NCBI GenBank assembly: GCA_900608495.1
Contig: UWYT01000178.1
Location: forward strand, 1-64,000
Direction of reading: 5' to 3'
DNA length: 64,000 nt
Origin: Olavius algarvensis spirochete endosymbiont
Lineage (GTDB): Bacteria > Spirochaetota > Spirochaetia > DSM-2461
In this document: positions 1 to 9,389 of the stretch, piece after piece
How the letters are laid out: every line of letters starts with the position of its first letter
Position numbering within the stretch: the first letter of the stretch is position 1
Notes under the pieces: model-generated
The model's database searches: none
What the model was told of the DNA's origin: nothing
The model's input: the letters and a program-made list of their open reading frames with translations, nothing else
Made by a program: the position numbers and the translations under genes

Positions 1-196
1 CTTCGGAATCTGTCGGAACAGTTGCACCGCTCCCCCCATTTAAATCGTAGGTAACTGGATATTCTGTACCTTTATTCAGATTTGCGCCTGTATCCAAATC
101 TGTACCTGTATTCAAAGACGGATTTTTGCAAGCGATAATGATAGCCACTGTCGCTAAACCGAAGAGCAGTTTTATAAAAGTTCTCTTAATCTCCAT
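1..196 (-). CDS. Exported lipoprotein with InlB-type repeat (3' part missing)
   Basis: Reading leftward from an ATG at 196, 65 codons are open to the window edge, so only the N-terminus is present. A GAGGAG ribosome-binding site lies just upstream. The protein has a basic start, a hydrophobic stretch and a lipobox ending IIAC (Cys near residue 23), so it should be lipid-anchored. A low-complexity NTGTDLDTG segment follows, then VTYDLNGGSG, the opening motif of Listeria-Bacteroides/InlB B-repeats (Flg_new family). Such repeats usually occur in tandem in surface proteins of unknown ligand. The function is not known; the lipoprotein call is stronger than the repeat call. Confidence 0.72.
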   Translation of the reverse strand, partial: MEIKRTFIKLLFGLATVAIIIACKNPSLNTGTDLDTGANLNKGTEYPVTYDLNGGSGATVPTDSE

Positions 197-234
197 TGCT
201 TCTCCTCAAGGACAACGAATTGCTTGTCAATCAA

Positions 235-252
235 CTTGTTCACAAGAACAAG
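235..252. repeat. Perfect inverted repeat in lipoprotein leader
   Basis: CTTGTTC and GAACAAG form a perfect 7-bp inverted repeat with a 4-base centre, 39 bases upstream of the lipoprotein start. It has no adjacent T-run in either direction, so an operator or a leader hairpin is likelier than a terminator. The rest of the 264-base gap between the lipoprotein and the AEC gene shows no gene. Confidence 0.4.
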
Positions 253-460
253 CTCATAGGCAACAAGGGCAATGTATCAGCTAATGAGTAAGCAAGCGAT
301 CACTTTTTCTTTGCACTGGCCACTTTTTTGCATCGAAACGCTTGATGCTAACTGGCAGGTGTTCTCGATTACAGAATTTCGCTATTGGTTTTGGGCAGCG
401 AATTGATACCTGTTTGGATTAGTACTTACAGGATTGCACACGCGAACATATTTCAGGCGT

Positions 461-1483
461 TTAAGCGTATCCCCACAATTTTAACAGTGTCGCTATTATG
501 CCAGCACTGAAGGCAGACCCCACTGTGCTTGCCGTTATAATAGCGGCAGCACGAGATGCTTCGTGCCCAAGAGAGCGCGAAATAACAAAAAAAGATATTG
601 CTGTCGGACATGAAAACCCGATGACTATGGAAGCGGTCCAAGCTCTTTCTAACTGCATGACTCGCGCAATCAAAAAGGCTGCGGCAGGCATTACTATCAA
701 CTTGATTACAGCCGCAAACAGGGACTCGCCCCAATTAGCTATTCTGAATTGGAGGCTGCCGCCAATTGCTATTAGGGAAAGTGGAAGGCTCATTTCCCCA
801 AGTATATCAAGTAGGGTTAACGCTAAGTCGGGAATTTTGAACTGTAAAAGATTCAGCAGTATTCCCAGTGCTATTGACATAGTTACCGGATTCGCAATGA
901 AGCTTAACTTACTGGCAAAATACTTAATTCTACTTACCGTAAGCATTCCCCTTGCACTGTTAGAACCATTAACAGATTGTTGTGTCTGGGTGTGTTCGGA
1001 ACCGGAGTTTGACACAAACCGTAAGGAAGCGTAACTATTCATCGATAGATAGCCAATGAATATATGCACCGGCATCACTAAAGCCGAAAAAATTGCCGCT
1101 CTGGCGAGTCCTTCCAGTCCATATAGGGCTTCCCCCAAGGCGTAACCCATAATCGCGACATTGCCCCAGATTGCCCCGGAGACAAAAAACCCCCGCGACT
1201 GCCTCCGAGAAACGACAAGGCAGGAAAAACCCCGGGAAATGAAAAAACAGGCAAACAAGGTGCCCCAAACTGTCAGTATCATTCTAAAAGACTGTGTCTT
1301 CTGAAAATCAACAAGTATAAGTGATTTTAGAAGCAATGCCGGAAGAAAGATGTTGAATACCAGACGAGTAATCTTCTCCGAGAAAATTTTATCAATCAGG
1401 CCCACTTTTCGCAGAATTGTTCCAATTGCAATGATTAGGAAAATCGGACTAACGCTCTTAACACTGTAAACGATATATTCCAT
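461..1483 (-). CDS. AEC family permease (auxin efflux carrier-like)
   Basis: This 340-residue, very hydrophobic protein has the AEC/MdcF pattern: the N-terminal SPIFLIIAIGTILRKVGL stretch, then a conserved FNIFLPALLLKSL segment, a polar central loop around residues 150-185, and a second bundle ending with a Gly/Ala-rich helix. About ten membrane segments are expected in the inner membrane. Bacterial members move small organic anions such as malate or malonate; the substrate cannot be read from sequence. It lies 42 bases downstream of the CMP kinase on the same strand and may be the last gene of a yicC-cmk-permease transcript. No strong ribosome-binding site is visible at the ATG. Confidence 0.85.
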   Translation of the reverse strand: MEYIVYSVKSVSPIFLIIAIGTILRKVGLIDKIFSEKITRLVFNIFLPALLLKSLILVDFQKTQSFRMILTVWGTLFACFFISRGFSCLVVSRRQSRGFFVSGAIWGNVAIMGYALGEALYGLEGLARAAIFSALVMPVHIFIGYLSMNSYASLRFVSNSGSEHTQTQQSVNGSNSARGMLTVSRIKYFASKLSFIANPVTMSIALGILLNLLQFKIPDLALTLLDILGEMSLPLSLIAIGGSLQFRIANWGESLFAAVIKLIVMPAAAFLIARVMQLERAWTASIVIGFSCPTAISFFVISRSLGHEASRAAAIITASTVGSAFSAGIIATLLKLWGYA

Positions 1484-1525
1484 GATAAATGGGGCATCAT
1501 CCGAAAAGGATGCGAGAGGAATCCG

Positions 1526-2059
1526 CTATTTAAGCTTCCTCACTGCCTCTTCGATTCTATCGACTACTTGAGGTGCATCCAAACCATCGGTGTCGACAAT
1601 CAAATCGGCCTTTGAGTAGTCGTAATTATCGATGCCATAAAGCCTCCAATACCTTTCGTGATCTCGTTTATCCCTTAGCGCGGTTGTGTTAAGCAAGTCT
1701 TCCATCGATCCTCCCTCCCGCTGTTGAATGCGCCTGGCCCGAATTTCCAACGATCCTTTTAGAAACACCTTGATATCGGCCTCGTCCAATAGCCAAATCG
1801 CAAGACGTGAACTCAAAACAGATGGCGATTTCCTTGCGAGGATTACCTGGGTTTGATCGACTCGTAAATCGTACTTATCTTCTATTTCAGCGCGTCTGCA
1901 AACCTCTTCAAAACTAATGCCATCCTCCGCCGCGATACTTCGAAAAGTGTAGTTGACTAAATACAGGTTCAGGCGTTCTGCAAGAATTCGGCTCACGGTA
2001 GAGTTGCCACATCCGCTGCAACCTGAAATCGCGATTTGCAGCCTGTTCTTATACGACAT
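1526..2059 (-). CDS. cmk: (d)CMP kinase, archaeal-type small form
   Basis: About 177 residues. A P-loop GCSGCGNST sits at the N-terminus, followed by an NMP-binding region and a lid-like segment rich in Arg (RARRIQQREGG), then a DKRDHERYWRLYGID motif typical of the short archaeal-type cytidylate kinases found in archaea and spirochaetes. The enzyme phosphorylates CMP/dCMP for nucleotide supply. The reading frame is open 11 codons further upstream, but the start chosen, ATG at 2059 (MSYKNRLQIAISG), places the P-loop at the usual distance from the N-terminus. It overlaps the end of yicC by 11 bases, which suggests coupled translation. Confidence 0.83.
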   Translation of the reverse strand: MSYKNRLQIAISGCSGCGNSTVSRILAERLNLYLVNYTFRSIAAEDGISFEEVCRRAEIEDKYDLRVDQTQVILARKSPSVLSSRLAIWLLDEADIKVFLKGSLEIRARRIQQREGGSMEDLLNTTALRDKRDHERYWRLYGIDNYDYSKADLIVDTDGLDAPQVVDRIEEAVRKLK

Positions 2060-2915
2060 TGCGTAACTGCTCTCGGAGTTTCTCGAGGGCATCCTTCATG
2101 TTCACAACTTCCATGGCAATATTGGCTTGCGAGCATTTTGAGCCTATTGTATTTATTTCTCTTCCCATTTCTTGAGCGAGGAAGTCCAATTTCTTACCCT
2201 TTGCTCCAGCCAGGCTGATTTCCTTCCTAAACGCAGAGATATGTGCAGTTAAGCGAACTAGTTCCTCATTGATATTCGTTCTTGCAATCCAAGCTGCAAC
2301 TTCCAGTAAAACACGCTGTTCATCGATGTAGTCTCCCAATATCTTGACAAAACCACGTCTTAATCTTTCTTCAACTTCGCTACGAATTGCAGGCGCTTGA
2401 GCGGAAGTATTCTCAATGGACCCTTCGATGGCAAGTAGCTGTTCTTTGATATCCTCGAGGAGCTGCTCACCTTCTTGTTCACGCATATCCGTAACCTGAA
2501 TGGCGGCCGTGTGAAGCAGTGATTCAAGCATAGTCCAGTAAATTTCCATATCCCGTTCACGTTCCACTTTGAACACCCCATCCTGATTAGCTAGCAAAGC
2601 TAGGGGTATCTGCCGGGTATCGCCCAGGAGTCCTGCAAGCTCCTTCAGGGAACTTCTCCATGCAGCCGCAGCAGCCCGATCAACACTAATTGAAAGTTTG
2701 TTCTCAGTGTCCTTCATTCGAACGTTTATTTCCAGCTTACCACGTTCAAAGAATTTTAGCTTCTCCCGAATCCTCCCTTCCAGAACGGAGATAGATGAGG
2801 GCAGTAAGATTACAATATCAAGATAGCGGGTATTAAAAGACTTGATTTCAACTGCAATCCATACGCCAGAATCCTCTTTTTCGGCGTAGCCAAATCCCGT
2901 CATACTGTTTATCAT
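2049..2915 (-). CDS. yicC: YicC family endoribonuclease
   Basis: The family signature MINSMTGFGYAE marks the start at 2915, although the frame stays open 18 codons further up. The protein has about 288 residues, normal for YicC. The N-terminal YicC_N part includes KSFNTRYLDI and a REKLKFFERGKLEI segment, and the C-terminal DUF1732 part has the conserved KGKKLDFLAQEMGREINTIGSK block. YicC proteins are reported as RNA-cleaving enzymes, and in enteric bacteria they affect small-RNA turnover; the role here is inferred from family. The gene overlaps cmk and lies about 150 bases downstream of murC. Confidence 0.9.
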   Translation of the reverse strand: MINSMTGFGYAEKEDSGVWIAVEIKSFNTRYLDIVILLPSSISVLEGRIREKLKFFERGKLEINVRMKDTENKLSISVDRAAAAAWRSSLKELAGLLGDTRQIPLALLANQDGVFKVERERDMEIYWTMLESLLHTAAIQVTDMREQEGEQLLEDIKEQLLAIEGSIENTSAQAPAIRSEVEERLRRGFVKILGDYIDEQRVLLEVAAWIARTNINEELVRLTAHISAFRKEISLAGAKGKKLDFLAQEMGREINTIGSKCSQANIAMEVVNMKDALEKLREQLRNVV

Positions 2916-3064
2916 TAATATAGACTCCCTATAGGACTCTTTGAAGATGCTCCGGTTTATGGTTGACAAAACGCTCGCGTTAGCAGTTCATTGCTCCTCA
3001 ATCCAATGGCGTATCCTGTTTCTGACAGCCTGCCGGCAGATAGCTTAAGACGCACACTGCGGAT

Positions 3065-4726
3065 TTAAGGGGTCAATCCTCCATATTCTCTTGAAACCCG
3101 CAAGCCGAGCGAACGGTTATTTCCTGCGCCCAGAGTGACAAACAAATCGCCGGCACGAAGAATAAGTCCTAAAGTGTGAGCAGCTTGGTCTAGGGTTTCG
3201 CAGTAGAAAGTTTCACGCTGCTCGTACTTTCCTCCCTTAAGTTTCCCACGCCTGGCGGAAACTCTCTTCCACAGTTCAAAACCGTCGATTGTACCATCGT
3301 ATTTTTCTCTGGCCGAAGAGTAAACCGGGTGAAGAAGAAGTACATCAACACAATCGAAACAACTAGCAAATTCCTCAATCAACGCTACCGTGCGGCTATA
3401 AGTATGTGGCATAAAATCAACTATCAAGCGCCAATCTGGATAGAAGTCTCGCAGTCCATGGAGGAAGCACACAATGGATGTCGGATGATGTGCATAGTCG
3501 TCCATCACCAGCAGTCCATTCGTTTTGCTGATAATTTCGCTACGCCGCCTGCTACCTCGAAATTCAACCAGAGCTTTCTTCGCCGCCGCCCAGTCAAAAT
3601 TCCTCTCAGACTCATCCACACAGAGCGAATGCACAAGCGCCAAAGCAGCAGCAGCATCCAAAATCGAATGTCTGCCGGGGAGTTTGAGTTGAAAATCACA
3701 ATCAAATGCATCAAGTCGAAACAAATTGCTACCGCTGTCCTTCCCCGCAGTATTCCCAATCTCGACTCGCCACTTTCCCACGGCCTGCGTTCCATAAGGA
3801 ATCATTCGTATATCGGATCGCTTCAAAGCAATTTGAGTAGCCACATCTCGCGCTCCATCATTGTCAAAGCAGTAGATTAGCCTTCCACCCTCGGGTAAAC
3901 GACTACAAAACTCCACAAAGGCCAGGCTAATCGAAGCATAATCCGGGAAATAATCCTGGTGATCCGACTCCACACTGCTCAGCACAATCGTATTCGGAAA
4001 GAAATGTAAAAAATGACGTCGATACTCACAAGTCTCCGCCACCAGGAAACGATCCCCTCCCCTCCAAACCGAACGATAGGCATTGACATTCGCGTGCGCT
4101 TCACAAGTATCAACCTCGTCATCATCGCAGGGAACAGCATCTTGGGATCCGGAAATCACATCCGGGAAATTGCGCAAATTCCTTTCATCTCTCTCCCCAA
4201 AGCCTCTAACCGCACTCCCAACCACAACCGTAGCCGGCAATTCGAGCGCCCGAATCAGAATTCCAGCCATTGCTGCAGTGGTAGTCTTGCCGTGCACCCC
4301 TGCAACCGCTACCGCTTCATATCTACATGACAGCTCGCCAAGCGCCTCCGGATAACTCAGAATCGGTAAACCACGCCTATATGCTTCCGCCACAACTGCA
4401 TTGGATTCATCATAAGCAGCCGACCGTATCACAAACTCAACATCGTCCCCCAGCAGGCTCTGTCCGTCAGTCCCAACAGCTGCTGCCCTGCCAGAGCACT
4501 TTGTTACGGTGACGTCGTTCGAAGTCTCATCTAAACTTGCATTGAAAACACCAACACTCACCCCTATGTCCGCCAAAATAGCATCTGTGTAAAACTCCTC
4601 TTCAACATCCGACCCCGAAACTCGCGCCCCAAGCGCCACAAGCAGTTCTGCGAGTGCGCACATACCCGTTCCCTTCACCCCAACAAAGTGAACATTGAAC
4701 CCATCGAAGTTTTCCGGCAGCAGCAT
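3065..4726 (-). CDS. murC: UDP-N-acetylmuramate--L-alanine ligase
   Basis: This ligase adds L-alanine to UDP-MurNAc, the first peptide step of peptidoglycan synthesis in the cytoplasm. Visible motifs are the N-terminal VGVKGTGMCALAELL nucleotide-sugar fold, the ATP loop GVHGKTTTA, the DDYAHHP metal/substrate motif, FMPHTYSRT and the terminal TLGAGN. At 553 residues it is about 80-90 longer than typical MurC. Much of the excess is an acidic insert after VVVGSAVRG (around residues 185-235). The recycling ligase Mpl is the alternative, but the N-terminus fits MurC better. ATG at 4726 follows an in-frame GTG at 4729; neither has a strong ribosome-binding site. Confidence 0.88.
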   Translation of the reverse strand: MLLPENFDGFNVHFVGVKGTGMCALAELLVALGARVSGSDVEEEFYTDAILADIGVSVGVFNASLDETSNDVTVTKCSGRAAAVGTDGQSLLGDDVEFVIRSAAYDESNAVVAEAYRRGLPILSYPEALGELSCRYEAVAVAGVHGKTTTAAMAGILIRALELPATVVVGSAVRGFGERDERNLRNFPDVISGSQDAVPCDDDEVDTCEAHANVNAYRSVWRGGDRFLVAETCEYRRHFLHFFPNTIVLSSVESDHQDYFPDYASISLAFVEFCSRLPEGGRLIYCFDNDGARDVATQIALKRSDIRMIPYGTQAVGKWRVEIGNTAGKDSGSNLFRLDAFDCDFQLKLPGRHSILDAAAALALVHSLCVDESERNFDWAAAKKALVEFRGSRRRSEIISKTNGLLVMDDYAHHPTSIVCFLHGLRDFYPDWRLIVDFMPHTYSRTVALIEEFASCFDCVDVLLLHPVYSSAREKYDGTIDGFELWKRVSARRGKLKGGKYEQRETFYCETLDQAAHTLGLILRAGDLFVTLGAGNNRSLGLRVSREYGGLTP

Positions 4727-4884
4727 CACTTAAACATATCCCAATTCCCCTCTCACTAACAAGTTACCTTATCAAATTCCAGTCCAGCCAAATTCTTTCC
4801 GGTTGATTTCTTGAGATAAGACTGACGAGTCACTCCTGCTTCATCGCCTACACATCGGTATGAAACTAGGATATAGTCAATTCA

Positions 4885-6258
4885 ATGACTAGTGACGGCG
4901 CTGTTTTTCGGCGCCCCAGAATTCAAGACATAATTGCGATTGCGCTTCCAATGGTACTAAGCCAGACTTCGGAAACAGTCAATCTCTTTGTCGATCGACT
5001 CTTCTTATCGAAGTTAGGAAAACTGCACATCGCCGGGGCAATGAGCGGCGGGCTTACAGCATTCAATATTATGTCCTTTTTCATCGGAATAATTGGATAT
5101 GTTAACGCCGTTGTCGCCCAAAACGACGGAGCCGGCATTAGAAGAAACTGCTCGCGTGCAACGGCTCAGTCCATCCGTCTTGCCTTCGTTGGATGGCCGA
5201 TTCTCATGTTTATGATTCCGCTAGTGAGACTGTTTTTCAACGCTATGGGGCATCTTCCCGAACAAATAATCCTGGAAATGTCTTATTTCCGCATACTTGT
5301 ATTCGGCTCGATATTCGGTCTTATCAGGCATTCTCTAGCAGGTTTTTTCATAGGTTTAGGACGCACTCGCATGGTAATGATAGCGAATGCACTAGGCATG
5401 TTGGTGAATATTCCTGCCAATTGGATACTCATATTTGGGAAATTTGGAATGCCTGCGCTTGGCATTGTCGGTGCGGCATACGGGACTCTACTTGGCTCAA
5501 TGACAATCATGCTCATCCTGCTGGGAATCTACTTTTCTCCGTTCTATAGAAAGGAATATGGAACCGCAATCGAGTTAGGCTTCGATCGATCACTCATGAC
5601 GATTCTACTCCGATACGGAATTCCAGCTGGACTCGAAGCCTTCTTCAATATCACAGCGTTCAATTTTTTTGTCCAGTTGTTGCATTCATACAACCCGAAC
5701 ACGGCAGCGGCCGTAACAATAGTGTTTAATTATGACATGTTGGCATTCATTCCAATGCTGGGCCTCGGTTTCGCGGCTACCACCCTGGCGGGGAGATACG
5801 TGGGCGCAAGAGATATTGGCGGAGCTGAGCATTCCACACGGCTCACATTGTTAATCACTTGGATATATGCCGCTACCATGATGCTTATATTTATTTTCGG
5901 GGCAAAATTACTTGTCGGAGTATTCACCTCGGGTTTGGAAGGAGGAAAAACCGATGTTGCGCCCCTAGCTGTCACGATGCTCCGCCTGGCCGCACTGTAC
6001 ACCCTGGGAGATGCCACACAACTAATCTATGCTGGCGCACTAAGAGGTGCTGGAGATACTAAATTTGTAATGTGGATATCCGTTGGCACTCATTGGGTTT
6101 TTGCCGCAATCGCTTGGTTCTCTATCAAGGTATTGCACATATCGGTTATTGTGGTATGGGTGTTTTTTATCTGTTTCGTTTTGATTCTCGGCATAGGAAT
6201 GCTGTTACGCTACCGCCTTGGGAACTGGAGAAAAATGAGCCTGGTAGTGAGAAGCTGA
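4885..6258 (+). CDS. MATE family efflux transporter
   Basis: The protein has 457 residues with about twelve predicted membrane helices in two similar halves, as in MATE (multidrug and toxin extrusion) antiporters. N-terminal hallmarks are ALPMVLSQTSETVNLFVDRLFLSKLG and the following AGAMSGG segment. The second half contains YGIPAGLEAFFNITAFN and the conserved GALRGAGDTK motif near residue 390. Family members expel cationic drugs or metabolites using Na+ or H+ gradients; the substrate is unknown. It is transcribed away from murC, with a 158-base intergenic region in which I see no clear promoter, and converges on mtaB. Confidence 0.9.
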   Translation: MTSDGAVFRRPRIQDIIAIALPMVLSQTSETVNLFVDRLFLSKLGKLHIAGAMSGGLTAFNIMSFFIGIIGYVNAVVAQNDGAGIRRNCSRATAQSIRLAFVGWPILMFMIPLVRLFFNAMGHLPEQIILEMSYFRILVFGSIFGLIRHSLAGFFIGLGRTRMVMIANALGMLVNIPANWILIFGKFGMPALGIVGAAYGTLLGSMTIMLILLGIYFSPFYRKEYGTAIELGFDRSLMTILLRYGIPAGLEAFFNITAFNFFVQLLHSYNPNTAAAVTIVFNYDMLAFIPMLGLGFAATTLAGRYVGARDIGGAEHSTRLTLLITWIYAATMMLIFIFGAKLLVGVFTSGLEGGKTDVAPLAVTMLRLAALYTLGDATQLIYAGALRGAGDTKFVMWISVGTHWVFAAIAWFSIKVLHISVIVVWVFFICFVLILGIGMLLRYRLGNWRKMSLVVRS

Positions 6259-6453
6259 TTTGCTTACAGCACATACACGGAATTAAATTGCGTTTCCACT
6301 AAATACAGAAAATGCTTGTGCCGTGAAACTTATCATCCGCAAATTGTTTAAAAACTGTCTTTCATTAAACGGCTTGCAATCGATTGTCCAGCCCCGCGAA
6401 ACCCTCGCTATATGCTGAAACTACTGCCGCAAAATTTCATATAAGTGTAAATT

Positions 6454-7920
6454 CTATACCAACTTTCCCAGCAGCGCCGGATTCTCTCCAGTCTCGATAT
6501 CCACTATTCCAACAGAAAAAAAGCAATTTCTTATTCCTTCACCAGCCCGGGTCCAACGCGCATCGAATTCGGTGTCTCTACCAGCGTTCGAACCGCCCAT
6601 GCATCGGACGCTTGTATCCACATCGCATTCACACTTGCTTTGCGTCACCCATCTAATCCCAGCCTCATTCTCTGAAACCGCAAAACAAACCGGTACATAG
6701 GAACTCGAAAGCCCAGAGGCAATAATTGCGCCGTCAGCTCTCCGCGAAGCTTTTTCCACAAGCACTCTCTGCCTACTACCAATCAGGGAACTCCTGAAAA
6801 AACGTTTTGTGTCCACCGAAACTTCTCGAATTCGAGCTGCCCGACGCGCCTTCTCATTTTCCGGAATTTGTCCCTCCATTGATGCCGCAAGAGTGTCATC
6901 CCTCACTGAGTATGGAAAAACATGAATATGTCCAAACCTTAAGCGCTCACAGAAATCAAACACATCTTCAAAATCCACCTCAGTTTCACCGGGGAATCCA
7001 ACGATTACATCAGTCGTGATATTGATGCCCGGTACCTGCCTGCGAAGCAACTCAACAATTCGCTCAAATTCACTCGCCGCATAGCGCCGTCCCATCAATC
7101 GAAGAATTCTTTCCGAGCCAGATTGCAAGCACAAATGCAAATGATTCGCCATCTTCGGGTGTGTCATCAGCTCTATGAATCTATCGTCAATTCCATCAGG
7201 CTCAATAGAACTCAATCGGAGACGGAAATCCCCTGAACAAGCAAGAGCGGCATCCAATAAATCTGTAAAGGTTTGATTACTCTGCTCCCAACGGCCCATA
7301 TTTACGCCTGTAAGCACCATTTCCCGAAAACCAGCTTTCACTGCCTCTTCAATAGCAGCGACACAGTCATCAAGCCCTCTGCTAAATCCCGGACCACGCA
7401 CAAATGGGACAATGCAGAAGCTGCAAAAATTGTCACAACCATCTTGAATTTTAATCAAAGCCCTTGTTCGAGTTGCCCGCTTTGCAACTATCGGTTTGGC
7501 ATCGATAAACTTGCCTCGAAAATGCGCATCCACAAGCCCCGGAATACGAGCCTTGTTCATATTACCAACTAGGAAGACGTTGCCATCGTTCTGAAAATGC
7601 ACATCCTCTAGCTTCCGATTCTCAATCGGCTCGGATTTTCTAAAATTGGCATCAATATGGCAGCCAGTGAAAACCAGCAGTGGATGTGGGCGATTATTCG
7701 TGGCTATTCGCATTGCTTTGTTCATCTCCGAACGACTTTTTCTGTCGGCATTTCTTGTAACGGTGCAGCTGTTAAACACAATTGCATCAGCTCTCTCGCC
7801 AAAATCAACCAAATCCCAACCTCTTGTCAAAAAATCCGCTGCCATTGATTCGGTTTCTGACTGATTCAATTTACAACCTAGGGTTTTAAAAGCTACCTTG
7901 CGATTTTGTAGCACACTCAT
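6454..7920 (-). CDS. mtaB: tRNA (N6-threonylcarbamoyladenosine37-C2) methylthiotransferase
   Basis: A radical-SAM methylthiotransferase of 488 residues that converts t6A37 to ms2t6A in tRNA. The N-terminal UPF0004 domain holds the auxiliary-cluster cysteines (TLGCKLNQSE, FNSCTV and FTGC). The radical-SAM motif is DGCDNFCSFCIVPFVRG (CxxxCxxC). KLNQ rather than MNxxD after the first Cys, and the GANMG-like VNMGRW segment, place it with MtaB rather than MiaB. The C-terminal TRAM-like part continues into a divergent tail with several cysteines (CECDV, RCMGG). Its ATG overlaps the miaB stop by 4 bases, so the two modification enzymes are translationally coupled. Confidence 0.88.
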   Translation of the reverse strand: MSVLQNRKVAFKTLGCKLNQSETESMAADFLTRGWDLVDFGERADAIVFNSCTVTRNADRKSRSEMNKAMRIATNNRPHPLLVFTGCHIDANFRKSEPIENRKLEDVHFQNDGNVFLVGNMNKARIPGLVDAHFRGKFIDAKPIVAKRATRTRALIKIQDGCDNFCSFCIVPFVRGPGFSRGLDDCVAAIEEAVKAGFREMVLTGVNMGRWEQSNQTFTDLLDAALACSGDFRLRLSSIEPDGIDDRFIELMTHPKMANHLHLCLQSGSERILRLMGRRYAASEFERIVELLRRQVPGINITTDVIVGFPGETEVDFEDVFDFCERLRFGHIHVFPYSVRDDTLAASMEGQIPENEKARRAARIREVSVDTKRFFRSSLIGSRQRVLVEKASRRADGAIIASGLSSSYVPVCFAVSENEAGIRWVTQSKCECDVDTSVRCMGGSNAGRDTEFDARWTRAGEGIRNCFFSVGIVDIETGENPALLGKLV

Positions 7921-9302
7921 AACACTCTACCTTCAACACTCAAAGATCCGGTTGAAATGATTTGTACCATGGCAAATTCTCCCACTTTTGTTCTATTCCC
8001 GATATCTTTGCCAGGTGATTTTGCGGTATCCGTATTCAGACTAAGACGTACTGGAATCCTGCCCTCCGTATAACCAAAAGAATAATCTTTCCGCTCATCC
8101 TCACCGCAAAGCAGAACTCTCTGCTTCTTTGCCAGCAATTTTCTGTTCTTACGAGAGGCTGTTTCCCGTAAAACTTCGCTTGCCTCAGTAAAACGCCTCT
8201 CCTTTACCTCTCTCCTGATATCATCTCTCCAACGCTCGCTCGTCGCTCCCGGCCTTGGACTGTACTTCGCAATATATGCCATATCGAATCGGAATTCTTT
8301 CATTGCCTCCAGGGTTCTTTCAAACTGTGTTTCAGTCTCGCCACAGAATCCCACGATGATATCTGTAAACAGAGTTGCCTCGGGCAAAGTGTGCCGTATT
8401 GCATACACCATCCGTCGATAATCCGCCAAGGAATAGTTACGATTCATTCTATAAAGCACCTCATCATCGCCTGATTGAAGAGGAAGATGTATTTGCTTTG
8501 CCAGCACATCATATTCTGCTATTACTTCAAGCAATTCCCCACTCATATCTCGCGGATGGGGCGATGTGAAATAGGTCCAAAAATTCTTACCTGTCTCACG
8601 GCCAATTTTTCCAATCGATTTCATCAGTTCCACAAAGTTCAGTTCCAAATCCCCCTTGTCAAGACCGTAGGAATTAACATTTTGTCCCAGGAGAGTAATC
8701 GAACGATAGTTCTTCCCAATCAGAGAGCGCAGCTCGTCCAGTATACCCGTCGAAAGCCGAGAAACCTCACGGCCTCTTGTGTAAGGAACCGCACAGAAGG
8801 TGCAAAATTTGTTACAACCGTTCTGTATCGGGATGAATGCCTCCGCTTTCGATGAATAGACAGGCCGAAGTTCCCAGAAGTTCTCAAGTCTCTCCTTAGT
8901 CATCAAATCGCCGCTTGCAGATTTGCCCGAAGGCTTATCAGATAAAACAGCATTCGACATGTCACCAGTTTTTGCACGTATCATTTCAGGTAAGCTTGAA
9001 ACCATATCTATGGGGAACACCAAGTCAAACAGTTCCTCAAACTTCTCTCCGTCGGCGGGCAGAAAGCAACCTGAAAGGAAGGTTAGAATTTTCCCCTTGG
9101 ATGCATTCCAATTGCGTATTTTCCCGTATACTCTATCTACTGCCTTTTGCCTTATGGAACAGGCAATTATCCCCTTAATTGCTAAGTCTGGATCGTCCTC
9201 GAACTCGCTTTCCTCGAAACCCATAGAGTTCAAAATCGTGCGGATTCTTCCGGTATCAGAACGATTCATCTGGCAGCCGAAAGGCAATACCATATATTTC
9301 AT
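7917..9302 (-). CDS. miaB: tRNA-2-methylthio-N6-dimethylallyladenosine synthase
   Basis: 461 residues with the MiaB pattern: N-terminal FGCQMNRSDTGRI, then ACSIRQKA and SGCF supplying the auxiliary [4Fe-4S] cysteines. The radical-SAM cluster motif NGCNKFCTFCAVPYTRGREVSR follows around residue 160. QIHLPLQSGDDEVLYRMNR and DIIVGFCGETE are the conserved barrel motifs, and a C-terminal TRAM domain is present. It adds a methylthio group to i6A37 of tRNAs reading UNN codons. The usual N-terminal TCSVRE box reads ACSIRQ, a small variation. The gene heads a miaB-mtaB pair; lipA is transcribed in the opposite direction 87 bases away. Confidence 0.93.
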   Translation of the reverse strand: MKYMVLPFGCQMNRSDTGRIRTILNSMGFEESEFEDDPDLAIKGIIACSIRQKAVDRVYGKIRNWNASKGKILTFLSGCFLPADGEKFEELFDLVFPIDMVSSLPEMIRAKTGDMSNAVLSDKPSGKSASGDLMTKERLENFWELRPVYSSKAEAFIPIQNGCNKFCTFCAVPYTRGREVSRLSTGILDELRSLIGKNYRSITLLGQNVNSYGLDKGDLELNFVELMKSIGKIGRETGKNFWTYFTSPHPRDMSGELLEVIAEYDVLAKQIHLPLQSGDDEVLYRMNRNYSLADYRRMVYAIRHTLPEATLFTDIIVGFCGETETQFERTLEAMKEFRFDMAYIAKYSPRPGATSERWRDDIRREVKERRFTEASEVLRETASRKNRKLLAKKQRVLLCGEDERKDYSFGYTEGRIPVRLSLNTDTAKSPGKDIGNRTKVGEFAMVQIISTGSLSVEGRVL

Positions 9303-9389
9303 CGCCCGATTTTCCTTCTTTCAAGAAATTAAGGCAAGCACCGTGATTTCGCTTGTCAAAGCAAGCAGTCTGAGCTAACTTGAACCAGA

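Noticed and set aside
498-1034. 178-residue plus-strand frame opposite the AEC permease
   Set aside because: It lies wholly opposite a gene with strong family features and has no domain or ribosome-binding site of its own.
3329-3880. 183-residue plus-strand frame opposite murC
   Set aside because: Shadow of murC; composition is Ser/Arg/His-rich and not protein-like.
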